From positions 71,917,987 to 71,981,986 of the forward strand of contig NC_083873.1 in assembly GCF_032452875.1 (NCBI RefSeq): DNA of 64,000 bases. Reading direction: 5' to 3'. Within the stretch, counting starts at the first letter, position 1; each line of letters starts with the position of its first letter. Shown here piece after piece: positions 11,748 through 22,545 of the stretch. Both the position numbers and the translations under genes were made by a program. The stretch is from Bos javanicus. Its lineage: Eukaryota; Chordata; Mammalia; Artiodactyla; Bovidae. The notes beneath the pieces were generated by a model. That model was not told where the DNA came from, searched no databases, and saw nothing but the letters and a program-made list of their open reading frames with translations.

Positions 11748-12280
11748 AAGTTGCTCAGTTGTGTCCGATTCTTTGTGGCCTCGTGGACTATGGTGGTGGT
11801 GGTGATTTAGTCGCAAAGTCGTGTCTGACTCTTTCGACCCTGTGGACTGTAGCCTGCCAGGCTCCTCTGCCCATGGGATTCTCCAGGCAAGAATACTGGA
11901 GTGGGTTGCCATTTCCTTCTCCAGGGGATCTTCCTGACCCAGGGATTGAACCCGGGTCTCCTGCATTGCAGGCAGATTCTTTACCAACTGAGCTATGAGG
12001 GAAGCCCATGGACTGACTATACAGTCCATGGAATTCTCCAGGCCAGAATACTGGAGTGGGTAGCCTTTCCCTTCTCCAGGGGATCTTCCCAACCCAAGGG
12101 TCAAAATCAGGTCTTCATGTTGCAGGCGAATTCTTTACCAACTGAGCCACCTGGGAAGCCCAAGAATACTGGAGTGGGTAGCCTATCCCTTCTCCAGTGG
12201 ATCTTCCCGACCTAGAAATTGAACTAGGGTTTCTTACATTGGAGGTAGATTCTTTATCAGCTGAGCTACCAGGGAAGTCC
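11748..12280 (-). mobile_element. nested and tandem Bov-tA cluster
   Basis: Three antisense Bov-tA units. The outer copy starts at 11748, is interrupted at 11792, resumes at about 12008 and ends in GGGAAGCCC at 12161. An inner full copy fills 11792-12007. A third, lacking its 3' half, follows without spacer from 12162 (AAGAATACTGGAGTGGGTAG) to AGGGAAGTCC at 12280. Apparent long frames across this cluster are SINE-derived and not genes. Confidence 0.88.
11792..12007 (-). mobile_element. inner Bov-tA SINE of the nested cluster
   Basis: Full-length antisense copy with a GGT-rich tail at its left edge (GGTGGTGGTGGTGATTTAG). It splits the outer copy at TGGACTAT, which partly reappears after it as TGGACTGACTAT. 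Confidence 0.88.
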
Positions 12281-13299
12281 ATGATGGGTTGCAAAAGATT
12301 AGACTCCCAAGTCAAATTATCTGCAGCTATCTTGTTTTATCGCCTTGTGTTGGTTATTTTTTTCTTTAGAAAATGAATGGATTGAATTGAAGATGCTTAG
12401 GACTATCTACCTTAGAGAGCCAAGCAAGTGGGCCCTGGTTCCCAAGGCTTCTACCAAATGCTCCAAGTCCCTCACTTTTATGTATTAGCTTTCCATATAA
12501 AATTTAAAAAAAAAAAAAGGCTTGCAGAGCTAAAAGTATTTGAAAACACCTCTTCTAATTGTGATTTTGTTTGTGTGAGTCCAAGACTTTGCAACAAAAT
12601 ATAAGGACATTTAAGAAGCATATGCTAAGTGTGTGACATAGAATTCTCTATTAGTCATTCAGCTTTCACTAGGTTCCTTGCAGATTGGAGAATATTGTAG
12701 CTTCTGAACACCATACTGTCTTCAGTTAGGTATGCTGTGGACTCAGATCAAAACTTATGTGAAATTTTATATGGCTGGTAGTCCTAGAAAATATAAAAAA
12801 GTAGAAAAAAATTGTTAATAGATCTTCCACTTAATAAAGACAATTATTCTTATGTTGCTGACTTATTTTACTTCCAAGTTGTTTTCCTGTATACCATGAT
12901 ATTTTAACATAGTTCTGAATGTATAATATATATATATATATACACACAAGCACATGGTTTTATATTCTGTGTGTGCACACACAGTTTTATATTCTGGCTT
13001 TTTATTTAATCTTATAGCAGAAATATTTTCCTGAGGGCTATGAGGCAAAAGCCAGAAAAAAATATGTAGCACAATGCCTGGCTAACAGGATGTGCTCAAC
13101 AAATAGCAACTAATCAAATTACTTGTTAATTCCAAGCAAATCTGAAAGTTCTATTTCTGCCTATTCTGTGATATTAAAAGCTCCTGTTGCCTATTTCTAA
13201 AACTGAATGTACACACACTGGAGTATCCACCAACTCCAGTCCTAAGTGAATACTGAATAGAAATGCATACATATATTAACTAGAAGATATGTTTTAAAA
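12281..13299. other. non-genic sequence with TA/CA microsatellite
   Basis: No exon. Contains a pure A run at about 12507-12518, a (TA)n/(CA)n tract at 12926-12950, and an L2/MIR-like GCACAATGCCTGGCTAACAG near 13070. Confidence 0.45.
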
Positions 13300-13685
13300 T
13301 GTCTAGGAGCAATGCTAATAATAGCCCTAACCTAAAAATTACCCAACAGTCTGTCAACATATGTTGAGATAAATCTGTGGATTCACACAGGGAATACAAA
13401 ACAGCAGTGATAATGTGCAATCCACAACTAGACACAAAGCCAGACACAGAAGAATTCGTGCTACATGATTTCATTTAAAAGTTCAGGAAAAACCAATCTA
13501 TTCTGTTAGAATCCCGTTTAGGGAGCATGGAGAAGACTTCTGGATGCTGGCACTGTTTGATTTCTTCTTCTGGGGGCTGAGTACATGATTGTATCAGTTT
13601 GCAAAGGCTTATCATGCTGTATGCTTAAGATATGAGTGCTTTCTGTGTGTTTATTATACTTAAATATAATTTAATTTTGAAAGAA
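13300..13685 (+). mobile_element. L1M-type 3' end
   Basis: Follows an old L1 3' region in order: AGCCAGACACAGAAGAATTC, GATTTCATTTAAAAGTTCAG, GGATGCTGGCACTGTTTGAT and a final TTATACTTAAATATAATTTA. Diverged; no intact frame. Confidence 0.75.
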
Positions 13686-14336
13686 CCTGTTGTTTGCTAA
13701 ATTACAGATGATCCAATATAATAATAAAGCACTATTAAGTACTTTAAGGATTTCATAATATATTCATTAAAAGGTAGAATGGAATCTCTTTTGCATCCAT
13801 TTATCAAGGTACCCCTTGGACATATTCTGATGTCATTCTATAGTTCCCTGTTATATAGCACATACCAGACTATATTTTAATTGTCTGTTTTTCTCTTCTC
13901 CACAGTAGACCTTAACTTTTCTGGGGTCAGGAACATTGTCTAGTTTGATCACTCTTATATCATCAGCACGCAGTAGGACTTAAGAACTTGCTGAGTGGAT
14001 AGAATGAATAGGCCACACGAGGAAGCTCTGTGAATAGGGGCACTGTCCTGGGTTCCTGGTGGTCATTCTGGTGTCTTTATTTATGATGTTCTGCAAAGTT
14101 TATGTCCTTATCCTGAGTTTGCACACATTTTGTACAGGAGAAAACTGTAGTTAAAGGAATGTGCTCTAAATCCCTTAAAAATAGTGCTGCAGAAGCATAG
14201 TTGGAATCATATCAGACCAACACTCTATTCTGTCTTTTGATAATCTTTTATGTTTTGACTCAGATCACCCACTAATTACATATAACTAAGTTATATAACC
14301 TTCCTTTACATTGGTAATATATAATTAAAATGGTCC
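13686..14336. other. non-genic sequence
   Basis: No exon seen. An L2-like block may lie near 13900-13990 (TAGACCTTAACTTTTCTGGG). Otherwise nothing recognised. Confidence 0.4.
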
Positions 14337-14348
14337 CTATATCAGTTA

Positions 14349-14563
14349 GGGGCTTCCCTGGTGGCTCAGTGGTAAAGAATCCTCTTGCAATGATGGAGAC
14401 ACAGGAGACGTGGATTTGATCCTTGGGTTGGGAAAAACCCCTGGAGGAGGAAACGGCAGTCCACTCCAGTATTCTTGCCTGGAAAACCCCATGAACAGAG
14501 AAGCCTGGCAGGCTATGGTCCATGGGGTCACTAAGAGTCAGACATAAGTAAAGTGACTGAGCA
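14349..14563 (+). mobile_element. Bov-tA SINE
   Basis: Complete plus-strand copy starting GGGCTTCCCTGGTGGCTCAG and ending near GTGACTGAGCA. Perfect 12-nt target-site duplication CTATATCAGTTA at 14337-14348 and 14564-14575. Confidence 0.97.
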
Positions 14564-14575
14564 CTATATCAGTTA

Positions 14576-14921
14576 ATTTTAAATCTACATAAAAAATATA
14601 TATGAAAGAAAAGTATGTTCTATATACACATGGGAAAAACAATTAGTGAAAATAATATTGCATGCTGGGATTATAAGGCAAACAGCAGCAACTAATAAGA
14701 GGCCCTGTCAAGCCTCTACATAAGCTACACAAAGACAACATCAACATATATACCCACATGGTATGGTAAGGTGATAAAATGCCAAATTATTTAATACAAA
14801 TAAAAATGTATATTAGAGTGTTAATTGTGTGCTATACAAATTTGGTGTAAAAAGAGCTAGAAGAAGGAGTGAAAATGGCCAATAAGCAAATAAACAATAA
14901 AAAAGTCAAATTCATTGATTA
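14576..14921. other. AT-rich non-genic sequence
   Basis: AT-rich, no exon, no repeat named with confidence. Confidence 0.4.
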
Positions 14922-15877
14922 TTGTTGTTGTTCAGTTACTAAGTGGTGTCCGACTCTTTGTGACCCCATGGACTGCAGCATGCCAGGCTTCCCTGTCCAT
15001 CACCGACTCCCAGAACTTGCTCAACTCATGTCTGTTGAGTCAGTGATGCCATCCAACCATCTCATCCTCTGTTGTCCCCTTCTCCTTTTGCCCTCAAACT
15101 TTACCAGCATCAGGCTCTTTTCTAATGAGTTGGCTCTTCACATCAGGTGGTCAAAGTATTAGACTTTCAGCACTAGTCTTTCCAATGAATATTCAGGGTT
15201 GATTTCCTTTAGGATTTACTGGTTTGATCTTGCTGTTCAGTCTTGAAGAGTCTTCTTGAAGAGTCTTCAGTTCTCTGGCGCTCAGCCTTCTTTATGGTCC
15301 AAGTCTCATATTCATACATGACTACTGGAAAAACTATAGCTTTGACTAGACAGACCTTTGTCAGCAAAGTGATGTCTCTGCTTTTTAATACACTGTATAG
15401 ACTTGTCATAGCTTTTCTTTCAAGTAGCGTCTTTTAATTTCATGGCTGCTAGTCAGCATCAGCAGTGATTTTGGAGCCCAAGAAAATAAAGTCCGTCACG
15501 CTTTCCATTGTTCCCCCATCTATTTGCCATGAAGTGATGGGACTGGATGCTATGATCTTAGTTTTTTGAATGTTGAGTTTTAAGCCAGCTTTTTCACTCT
15601 CGTCTTTCAACTTCATCAAGAGGCTCTTTAGTTCCTCTTCACTTTCTGCCATAAGGGTGGTGTCATCTGCATATCTGAGGTAATTGACATTTCTCCTGGC
15701 AATCTTGATTTCAGCTTGAGCTTCATCCAACCCAGCATTTCGCATGATGTACTCTGCATGTAAGTTAAATAAGCAAGGTGACAATATACAACCTTGGTGT
15801 ACTCTTTTCCTAGCTTTGAACCAGTCTGTTGTTCCGTGTCCAGTTCTCGCTGTTGCTTCTTGTCCTGCATACAGGAC
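14922..15877 (-). mobile_element. BovB 3' half, antisense, with RT remnant
   Basis: The longest BovB copy in the window, about 955 nt. Antisense; begins TTGTTGTTGTTCAGTTACTA and extends through the C-terminal RT region to the TTGTTCCGTGTCCAGTTCT block. A short in-frame duplication (GAAGAGTCTTCTTGAAGAGT) at about 15246-15265 damages the frame. Confidence 0.93.
15449..15784 (-). pseudogene. BovB reverse-transcriptase fragment
   Basis: An open minus-strand frame of about 110 residues holding the C-terminal part of the BovB RT palm. The catalytic YADD box is intact in the context LRYADDTTLMAES, followed by an EKAGLKLNIQKTK block. The N-terminal endonuclease and most of the RT are absent, so this is a dead fragment of a retrotransposon gene, not a host gene. 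Confidence 0.85.
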
Positions 15878-16199
15878 AATAGAAAAATAACTGCATATTG
15901 AAAAGAAGACTGAACATTTTCATCAACAGATCAGTAGTAGTTATGTATGGATAAATTATGGTGCAAAAAAATAAATATAAACCCACTTAACAGTTGGCAT
16001 CTTTTTGGAGTAAAATTTGCCAATGTATAAAAGTTGTTAAAATCTGGCTGTTCTTTGACCCAGCAATTTAGTTTTTCAGACTTTACATTCAGGCAGCTAT
16101 ACAGTTAATCCTCCAGTGATTAATTCACTAAAGAACATTTATTGAATATACACTTTGCATCATAAAAGAGCACTACAGGTGAGTAATGCTGTTTTGGCA
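15878..16199. other. old L1-like debris
   Basis: GGCTGTTCTTTGACCCAGCAATTTAG near 16042-16067 is L1-like. The rest is AT-rich and unassigned. Confidence 0.4.
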
Positions 16200-17172
16200 T
16201 TTTGATACGTTTGATAATTTTTGATAATGTTTATGGCAGTTTTGGTAAGTTTATAAATATGGACAAAAATGAAAACAACCCATCTCCAACAGCAGAGACA
16301 TAACCCCTTCCTCCATTCCCATTCCTGTTCCCCTACGCCCACCCTAGGTAACCACTAATCTACTTTCTGTCATATTGTGTTAGTTTACATTTTTCAGAGT
16401 TTTATATAATGGAATCATACAGTATGTTTGTTCTCTGTCTGACTTTTAAACTCAGCATAATTAATTTGAATAACTCAGATTCACCTGTGTATAACATGTA
16501 TAAACGGTTCGTTCCTTTTCATTGCCTAGTAGTACTGCATTGTATGTCTGGGTCACCATTTGTCTATCCATTCATCTACTGATGGACATTTAAGTTGTTT
16601 CCCATTTGGGGCTTCGATGAATGAGTATTCTAGTATAATAGAATACTCTTCTGTATATTTTCATTCTCTTTGGTATGTTTTCATTTCTCTTGGGGAAATT
16701 CCCAGGAGTGAAGTGGCTGATCATATGATAGATGTATGGTTAACTTTTAAAGAAACTACTGCTGCTGCTGCTAAGTTGCTTCAGTCATGTCCGACTCTGT
16801 GTGACCCCATAGACAGAAGCCCACCAGGCTCCCCTGTCCCTGGAATTCTCCAGGCAAGAACACTGGAGTGGGTTGCCATTTCCTTCTCCAATGCATGAAA
16901 GTGAAAAGTGAAAGTGAAATCGCTCAATCGTGTCCGACTCTTCGTGACCCCATGGACTGCAGCCTACCAGGCTCCTCCGTCCATGGGATTTTCCAGGCAA
17001 GAGTACTGGAGTGGGGTGCCATTGCCTTCTCCGTTACAGAAACTGCCGAAGTATTTTTCTGAAGTTGCATTCTCACTAGCAGTATGTGAATTACATTTCC
17101 TCCACATCCTTGTCAGTAATCCATGCGTTCAGTCCTTTTGATTTTAGCAAATGTTAATAGTGGGTAGTGGCT
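16200..17172 (-). mobile_element. old L1 3' fragment, antisense, interrupted by Bov-A2
   Basis: Antisense L1 landmarks run in order: CCTAGGTAACCACTAATCTA, TATATAATGGAATCATACAG, CATCTACTGATGGACATTTA, then, after the SINE, GCATTCTCACTAGCAGTATG and CCTCCACATCCTTGTCAG. One L1 fragment is therefore split by the Bov-A2 at 16758-17037. Confidence 0.82.
16758..17037 (-). mobile_element. Bov-A2 dimeric SINE, antisense
   Basis: Two monomers joined by the TGCATGAAAGTGAAAAGTG linker, with a GCT-repeat tail at its left edge. The flanks share AGAAACT (16751 and 17038), taken as the target-site duplication in the L1. Confidence 0.95.
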
Positions 17173-17176
17173 TAAA

Positions 17177-17385
17177 ATGGGTTTTCCCCCATGACTCAGT
17201 GATAAAGAACCCATCTACCAGTTCAGGAGATGCGGGTTCGATCCCTGAGTCAGGAAGATCCCCTGGTTCATGGCAACCCACTCCAGTATTCTTGCCTAGG
17301 AAATCCCATGAACAGAGGAGCCTGGCAGACTGCAGTCCATGGGGCTGCAAAAGAGTCTGACACAACTCAAAGTCTAAACAAGAAT
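17177..17385 (+). mobile_element. Bov-tA SINE
   Basis: Plus-strand copy with a diverged 5' head, the GATGCGGGTTCGATCCCTGA box, and an AACAAGAATAATAATATTT tail. Confidence 0.93.
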
Positions 17386-18524
17386 AATAATATTTTACTA
17401 CAATAGAAGGGAGTAGTTGTATAGTCAGTGTTTATTGAATGACTAAATGGTTAAAAAGTCAGCAGGATTTGATTGGGTAAACAAAAGGGCCAAGGTGACT
17501 CCAGGATTTCAAGTATTGGTGGTACCACTGACAGAAGTTGGGAAATGGTAGGTTGATTTGGTTTTACTTGACTTCATTGTATATGACATGACAAGTGGAA
17601 AAGTTTTGGTAGACAATTAGAACTTAGGAGGATGATTACGACTGAAAATATAGACTCAGAAATAACCATAGTAGTACAGTGAAAGCCAAGGGAGCTCTCC
17701 AATTTCCCCCAAGCATTAATAGGGAATTAAGCACATGCTGCCCTCTGCCCCACCTTCCTATCTTATTCAGAGGATAACATCCTATTTTGTTTTAGATCAT
17801 GTTTTCAACAATTCATTGACATTTGTAGACTTATAATAAAACTGAATTTTAAGGTGTCTTCATACTGTGGATTTTAAAAGAATTAAAATGCCTCACACTA
17901 TTTTCACTATAAAACACAAGATTATGTCCTTGAAGAAATACAATGGGAGTAGGGGAAGAATTATAAAATCTCATGAACTCATATCTGGCCAGATGCCATA
18001 AAGCAATAAATCTTAGGGTATTTGTCAAGTCAAGGCTTTCATCAAAAGCAGATAAGACATCTAAAGCTGGAGCAACCTGGATTTGCATAAACCACTGAAA
18101 GATTCTGTTTAGGAAAAATTGTAGAACTTAGAAACTTGCATTTTATGAAATGCCTATGGAAAGATTATTTTGAAGGTTATTTTTATTTCCTTGGAGGAAC
18201 AAGAAATATATTAGCATGCTTTGTAGTGCTATAAGCACATTAAATACCAGCTCACATCCCATCAGTAAAGCTTAGTTCATTGAGGAATGGAATTGCTCTT
18301 TTTTGAACAAAAGTATCAGACAAACCACTTGTCTGGAGCCCAGGATCACAGAAGTATAGGCTCCCTGAATGGTGGCAGCAAAGTATTAACTGAAGGTCAG
18401 ACTTCAGTGCCCCGTGCAGAAAGGACAGTCCTGTCTAGATGAGTCTTTTCAGTGGCTCTGGCACTTGCTAATGCTAATCATTAACAGTGTCTTTAGCTCT
18501 TAAAACAAAGGTCTAAGTAACTAT
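17386..18524. other. non-genic sequence with an ancient repeat fragment
   Basis: The part at about 17455-17620 (GGTGACTCCAGGATTTCAAG, GGTGGTACCACTGACAGAAG) belongs to the same unassigned ancient repeat as 6560-6960. No exon seen in the remainder. Confidence 0.45.
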
Positions 18525-18672
18525 AAAGGAAAAGATTGAGAGATTTGACCATATAAAATCTGACCATGTTATAACATCTGTGCTACAAAACATGCCATGA
18601 AAACAGTTTAAAAACAGACAGAAAAAATATTTGCAACATACGACAAGAAGTTTATAACCTAGATATGTAAAA
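18525..18672 (+). mobile_element. old L1 fragment
   Basis: GAGAGATTTGACCATATAAAA followed by AAAATATTTGCAACATACGA and AAGTTTATAACCTAGATATG follows a conserved L1 ORF2 C-terminal stretch. Short and damaged. Confidence 0.6.
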
Positions 18673-18696
18673 AATGGGACTGTTTTCTACCCATGA

Positions 18697-18731
18697 GAGA
18701 GAGAGAAGGAGAGGGAGGGAGGGAGGGAGGG
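18697..18731. repeat. (GA)n/(GGGA)n purine microsatellite
   Basis: Purine-only tract ending in five GGG runs separated by single A residues at 18713-18731, a canonical potential G-quadruplex on the plus strand. Confidence 0.9.
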
Positions 18732-19029
18732 TTAGTTGCTGGTGAGGGTGCATGTAAATATCCTTTAATATCTTTGTATGAATAAAAAATTTTTAAAAGA
18801 GCCAGGCATGAGCTACTGATGAATATGATTAATCTAGTTTTTTACACCCAAGGTCCATTTATTTGCACATAAGGTCCTATAAAAAACTAGTAAGAAAAAT
18901 GGACCTTAGGCACAAAGAATTTGGTTAATTATAATTTTTGATTCATGACTCACTATCTTGTCACCAACTGCAGCTTCATATCATCACCTTTTTGTTGCTG
19001 CTTAGTAACTGATCATATGAATATAGAGA

Positions 19030-19175
19030 AATATATTTAATCATTTGCGTATTGCCGAACATTTTAGATTGTTTCAAAATATTTCATTTTATGAATAATG
19101 CTAGAGTCATTTTTGCATAGTTTCTAAGTATTTTCTTAACATAAATTCTTAGAATTGAAATTGCTAGGTTAAAAG
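19030..19175 (-). mobile_element. old L1 fragment, antisense
   Basis: TTAGATTGTTTCAAAATATT, ATGAATAATGCTAGAGTCAT and ATAAATTCTTAGAATTGAAATT follow the standard order of the L1 3' region on the opposite strand. Confidence 0.65.
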
Positions 19176-19400
19176 ATATCTATATGTATACACCTATACA
19201 TAGATAGATAGACTGATATGTAAATACATATGTATAAATTATATAGCTATCTTTAAATGCAGTAATATATATTATAATGTATTAGCATATATATAATAGT
19301 GTTCTAGTTATCTAGTACTATATAACTACTCCAGAACTCTATCTATATATTATATATGTATGAATACATATATCTTTTAACCTAGTAATATATATGATGT
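19176..19400. repeat. AT-rich simple sequence with TA/TATG repeats
   Basis: Long low-complexity TATA/TATG/TAGA stretch. A segment at about 19295-19335 (TTATCTAGTACTATATAAC) reappears at about 19405-19430 (TTATTTAGTGCTATATAAC), suggesting expansion inside the start of the following repeat. Confidence 0.7.
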
Positions 19401-19935
19401 TTTAATTATTTAGTGCTATATAACAAACTACCCAAAACTTAGTACTTCAAACGTCATTAATTTTTCTCATGAATCTGCAGTCTGGACAGGGTTCAGTTAG
19501 GGTGGCTTATTTCTGTTTCATTTGACATTAGCCGGGAGGCTGGACTCTTCTGAAGGCTTTTACTCAGCTCTGTGGTGCTGGGTGGGGAAGAGTTTCATAC
19601 CTGGTGTGGGAACAGCTGGGACTGCCCAGCATTTTTCTCTATCTGTGTGTTATCTCTTTAGCCTGTCACGTCAGGGTAGCTAGGCTCCTCACATGGCAGC
19701 TTGGGCTCCAAAGGCTTGTGTGCCACTAGAGCACTGGTAGAAGCAATGTGGTCTTTTCTGACTTGGCCTTGGAATCCGTGCGGCATCACTTCCACTATAG
19801 AGGCCCATGCAGGTTGGGGAGGACACGTAGACTCCCACCTCTCAACGGAGCAGCATCAGGACCACATTGTGGGAAGAGCATAATGGGATAAGGGGCTATG
19901 TTGTTGTGGCCATCTTTGGAAAATATAATCTGCCA
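19400..19935. repeat. ancient mammalian repeat, family not assigned
   Basis: Begins GTGCTATATAACAAACTACC with CCAAAACTTAGTACTTCAAA and ends near AAAATATAATCTGCCACCC. This beginning and end are typical of a widespread, old interspersed repeat in placental genomes. Diverged, no coding content. Confidence 0.6.
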
Positions 19936-19937
19936 CC

Positions 19938-20120
19938 CTGATGCTGGTAAAGATTGAAGGCAGGAGGAGAAGGGGATGACAGAGGACGAGATGGTTGGAT
20001 GGCATCACCAACTCGATGGACATGAGTTTGCTCAACCTCTGGGAGATGGTGAACGACAGGAAAGCCTGGCATGCTGCAGTCCATGGGGTTGCAAAGAGTT
20101 GGACATGACTGAGCAACTGG
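19938..20120 (+). mobile_element. BovB 3' end fragment
   Basis: From GGTAAAGATTGAAGGCAGGAG to GGACATGACTGAGCAACTGG. Only the last ~180 nt of BovB remain. It abuts the end of the older repeat. Confidence 0.9.
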
Positions 20121-20680
20121 AAAACATGTTTTTAAGACATTTTGTACATAGTACCCGATAGCCACTTCACATATTGTACAGTGATAAAAATTATTTTTTT
20201 GAAAAAGGAAATGCTACACAAGAGTCTTATTATTTTTCCCTTTGGCCAATCTGATCAGCAAAGATGGTACTTCATTTTTTTAAATTAACTTTTTTGGTTA
20301 TTCTTGGCCATTTTTATTTATCTTGTGAGCTGCCTGTTCTCATGTTTTCCAGAAGTAATAAGATAGTCATGATATCTTCTTTATAAGTCTGATTTTTAAT
20401 TAGAATTTCAGAGGGCAGTTTCTTCAAATCCACTCCTTTTACTGATAGGGAAACTGAGTCACAAAGAGCCCCAAGTTCAGAGTTCCATGAACTCGTGCAA
20501 AGCTTATGTCAGGTAATCCAGCACTTCAAACTGATACTAAACACTGGTTGAATGTGGCTGTGATTGAAAATAATTCATCATATGGAACCGTGGTGGGTTG
20601 AAAATAATGTCTTGGTAGAAATTTTGTGAAAAGGAACCCTTCTCTATGAAGATTCTTCCTATAGATAATATATATAATAT
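20121..20680. other. non-genic sequence
   Basis: No exon. A short MIR-like core lies at about 20430-20480 (TACTGATAGGGAAACTGAGT). Confidence 0.4.
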
Positions 20681-20691
20681 AGCTCTTAAGA

Positions 20692-20956
20692 TGGAGAAGG
20701 CAATGGCACCCCCACTCCAGTACTCTTGCCTGGAAAATCCCATGGATGGAGGAGCCTGGTAGGCTGCAGACCATGGGGTTGCTAAGAGTCAGACATGACT
20801 GAGTGACTTCACTTTCACTTTTCACTTTCATGCATTGGAGAAGGAAATGGCAACCCACTCCAGTGTTCTTGCCTGGAGAATCCCTGGTGGGCTGCCGTCT
20901 GTGGGGTCACACAGAGTCGGACACGACTGAAGTGACTTAGCAGCAGTAGCAGCAGC
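20692..20956 (+). mobile_element. Bov-A2 dimeric SINE
   Basis: Two monomers with linker TTTCACTTTCATGCATTGG and an AGC-rich tail. Perfect 11-nt target-site duplication AGCTCTTAAGA at 20681-20691 and 20957-20967. Confidence 0.97.
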
Positions 20957-21052
20957 AGCTCTTAAGAAAGATTTCAGTACTACTCCAGAGGACATCCCCA
21001 ACAAAAGAGTGGGTGCTTAACAAACACCTTTTTGCTTTCAACTTACTTAACA

Positions 21053-21263
21053 GGGCTTCCCTGGTGGCTCAGTCTGTAAAGAATCCACCTGCATTGCAGG
21101 AGACCTGGGTTCGATCCCTAGCTTGGGAAGATCCCCTGGAGGAGGTCATGGCAACCCACTCCAGTATTCTTGTCTGGAGAATCCCCATGGACAAAGGAGC
21201 CTGGCGGGATACAGTCCATGGGGTCATAAAGAGCTGGACACGACTGAGTGACTAAGCACACGC
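21053..21263 (+). mobile_element. Bov-tA SINE
   Basis: Complete copy with GGCTTCCCTGGTGGCTCAGT head and GACTGAGTGACTAAGCACAC tail. Target-site duplication ACTTAACA at 21045-21052 and 21264-21271. Confidence 0.96.
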
Positions 21264-21271
21264 ACTTAACA

Positions 21272-21890
21272 ATGAGTCAAGCAGTACGTTGGGTCCTGGC
21301 TACACAGTGGTTCGTAAAACAGATTCTCTGCCCTCAGGAGCTTTTCCTCTGCAGGTAACAGTGGACATGAAACAAATAATCGTGAAACAAATATAAAATT
21401 GTAAGTTGCCATGAATGTTGTGAAGGAAAAGTGCAGGGTGCGTGAAACACCAAGCAGGGGGTCTGTTGAAGTGCTATTGAGGCAGTGGACAGTTCAGCTG
21501 AAACTGAAAGAGGAGTAGGAGATGCTGAGGCAAGAGTTAGGGAAGAGTGTTCACTGAGGAGGCAAAGACCCAATGAAAGGAGGGGGCTGAAAGGATTTAT
21601 CAGTGTGTCCCGAGGGGAGTGAGCAAAAATGCATCTAGAGAGGCCAGCAAGGCCATAGCTGGTGAGCCAGCAGTACAGATTCTGGCCCTTATCTGACCTA
21701 CTTTGTTAAAAGATCCCCTGGCTACTATGGAAGTATGAAAGGGCTGGAGTCGGTGAGCATGTAAATGGATTGCAGTCATTCAAGCAAAAATGAGAGTGAC
21801 TTAGAGAAGGGTGCTGATGGTGGATAGGCAAAATGTGACAAGTATTTTAGGTAGGGGTAACTGGAATTCTGCTTCACACTTCAGTGCTGC
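21272..21890 (+). repeat. ancient mammalian repeat, family not assigned
   Basis: From about 21330 the text (GAGCTTTTCCTCTGCAGGTA, GAAACAAATAATCGTGAAAC, later AAAGATCCCCTGGCTACTAT and ATTGCAGTCATTCAAGCAA) follows the same old repeat consensus as 6560-6960, in the same orientation and more completely. Confidence 0.55.
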
Positions 21891-22388
21891 CTTTGATTCA
21901 TTCTGTGTCCTGGGATCCTGGAGGGCTCAGCCTTTATTGACCATGGCCTCTTCTGAATCCATCTCTAACATGTCAGAGTGACTTCGCTGTGGCCCCGTGG
22001 TGCCAGAGCTGTCCAGAGGGAACCGTGGGTTTCTGATTTGATGCTCCAGCAGGCAAGGGAAGAAAAGACACCTTTTGACATGCCTTCTGACTCCGCTTTT
22101 GGCTTCCCCTCACCTCCTGAAGCAGAGGAGAAATGGCACGATGAAGGCCTTGGGTTTCTCAGAAGAAGAGAACTGAATGGGGTTGGAGCAGCTGGAGCAG
22201 CTTAGAGGAAGCAGGGAACAGCATCCAGATCCTCTGTTTTTCAGATTTTTTGTTCTCCACTGTTTCATCAAAACTTTCTGTTTTCTCTCTGGCAATCTTC
22301 TGAGAAAGAAATTCTTAATAAGAAAAGTTGCCTTCTGTGAGGGAAAAAAAAGAAAAAGTAGCATCTTTGGACTTAAATTCTTATTAAA
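21891..22388. other. non-genic sequence
   Basis: No repeat named. A purine-rich stretch at 22120-22230 gives Glu/Arg-rich frames with no recognisable protein and no convincing splice-site pair, so I do not call an exon. Confidence 0.4.
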
Positions 22389-22545
22389 TTGATTCAGATC
22401 CATAAACAGGGACCGAGAACCTGCAGTGTCCCAGGCAGGCACTGTGGTGAACTGACGTCATCTTATTTATCTCTTCACTGTGGCCTTGGGAGAAGGATGG
22501 CGCTGTGCTCAATTTACAGATATGGAAATGGACCTTTATGTAAAA
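22389..22545 (+). repeat. MIR SINE fragment
   Basis: MIR-like order: CAGTGTCCCAGGCAGGCACT, GTCATCTTATTTATCTCTTC, CAATTTACAGATATGGAAAT. Old, diverged. Confidence 0.6.

Noticed and set aside
11415..12104. 229-codon minus-strand frame
   Set aside because: Most of it is translated Bov-tA SINE sequence (GRSPGEGNGNPLQYSCLENP-type peptide), which appears throughout the window.
14349..14420. tRNA genes suggested by GGTTCGATCC-type boxes in this and other SINEs
   Set aside because: These are B-box remnants of tRNA-derived SINEs. No complete cloverleaf with an acceptor stem was seen.
21978..22205. possible exon with a Glu/Gly-rich peptide
   Set aside because: No acceptor/donor pair with matching phase and no family resemblance; purine-rich composition explains the open frame.
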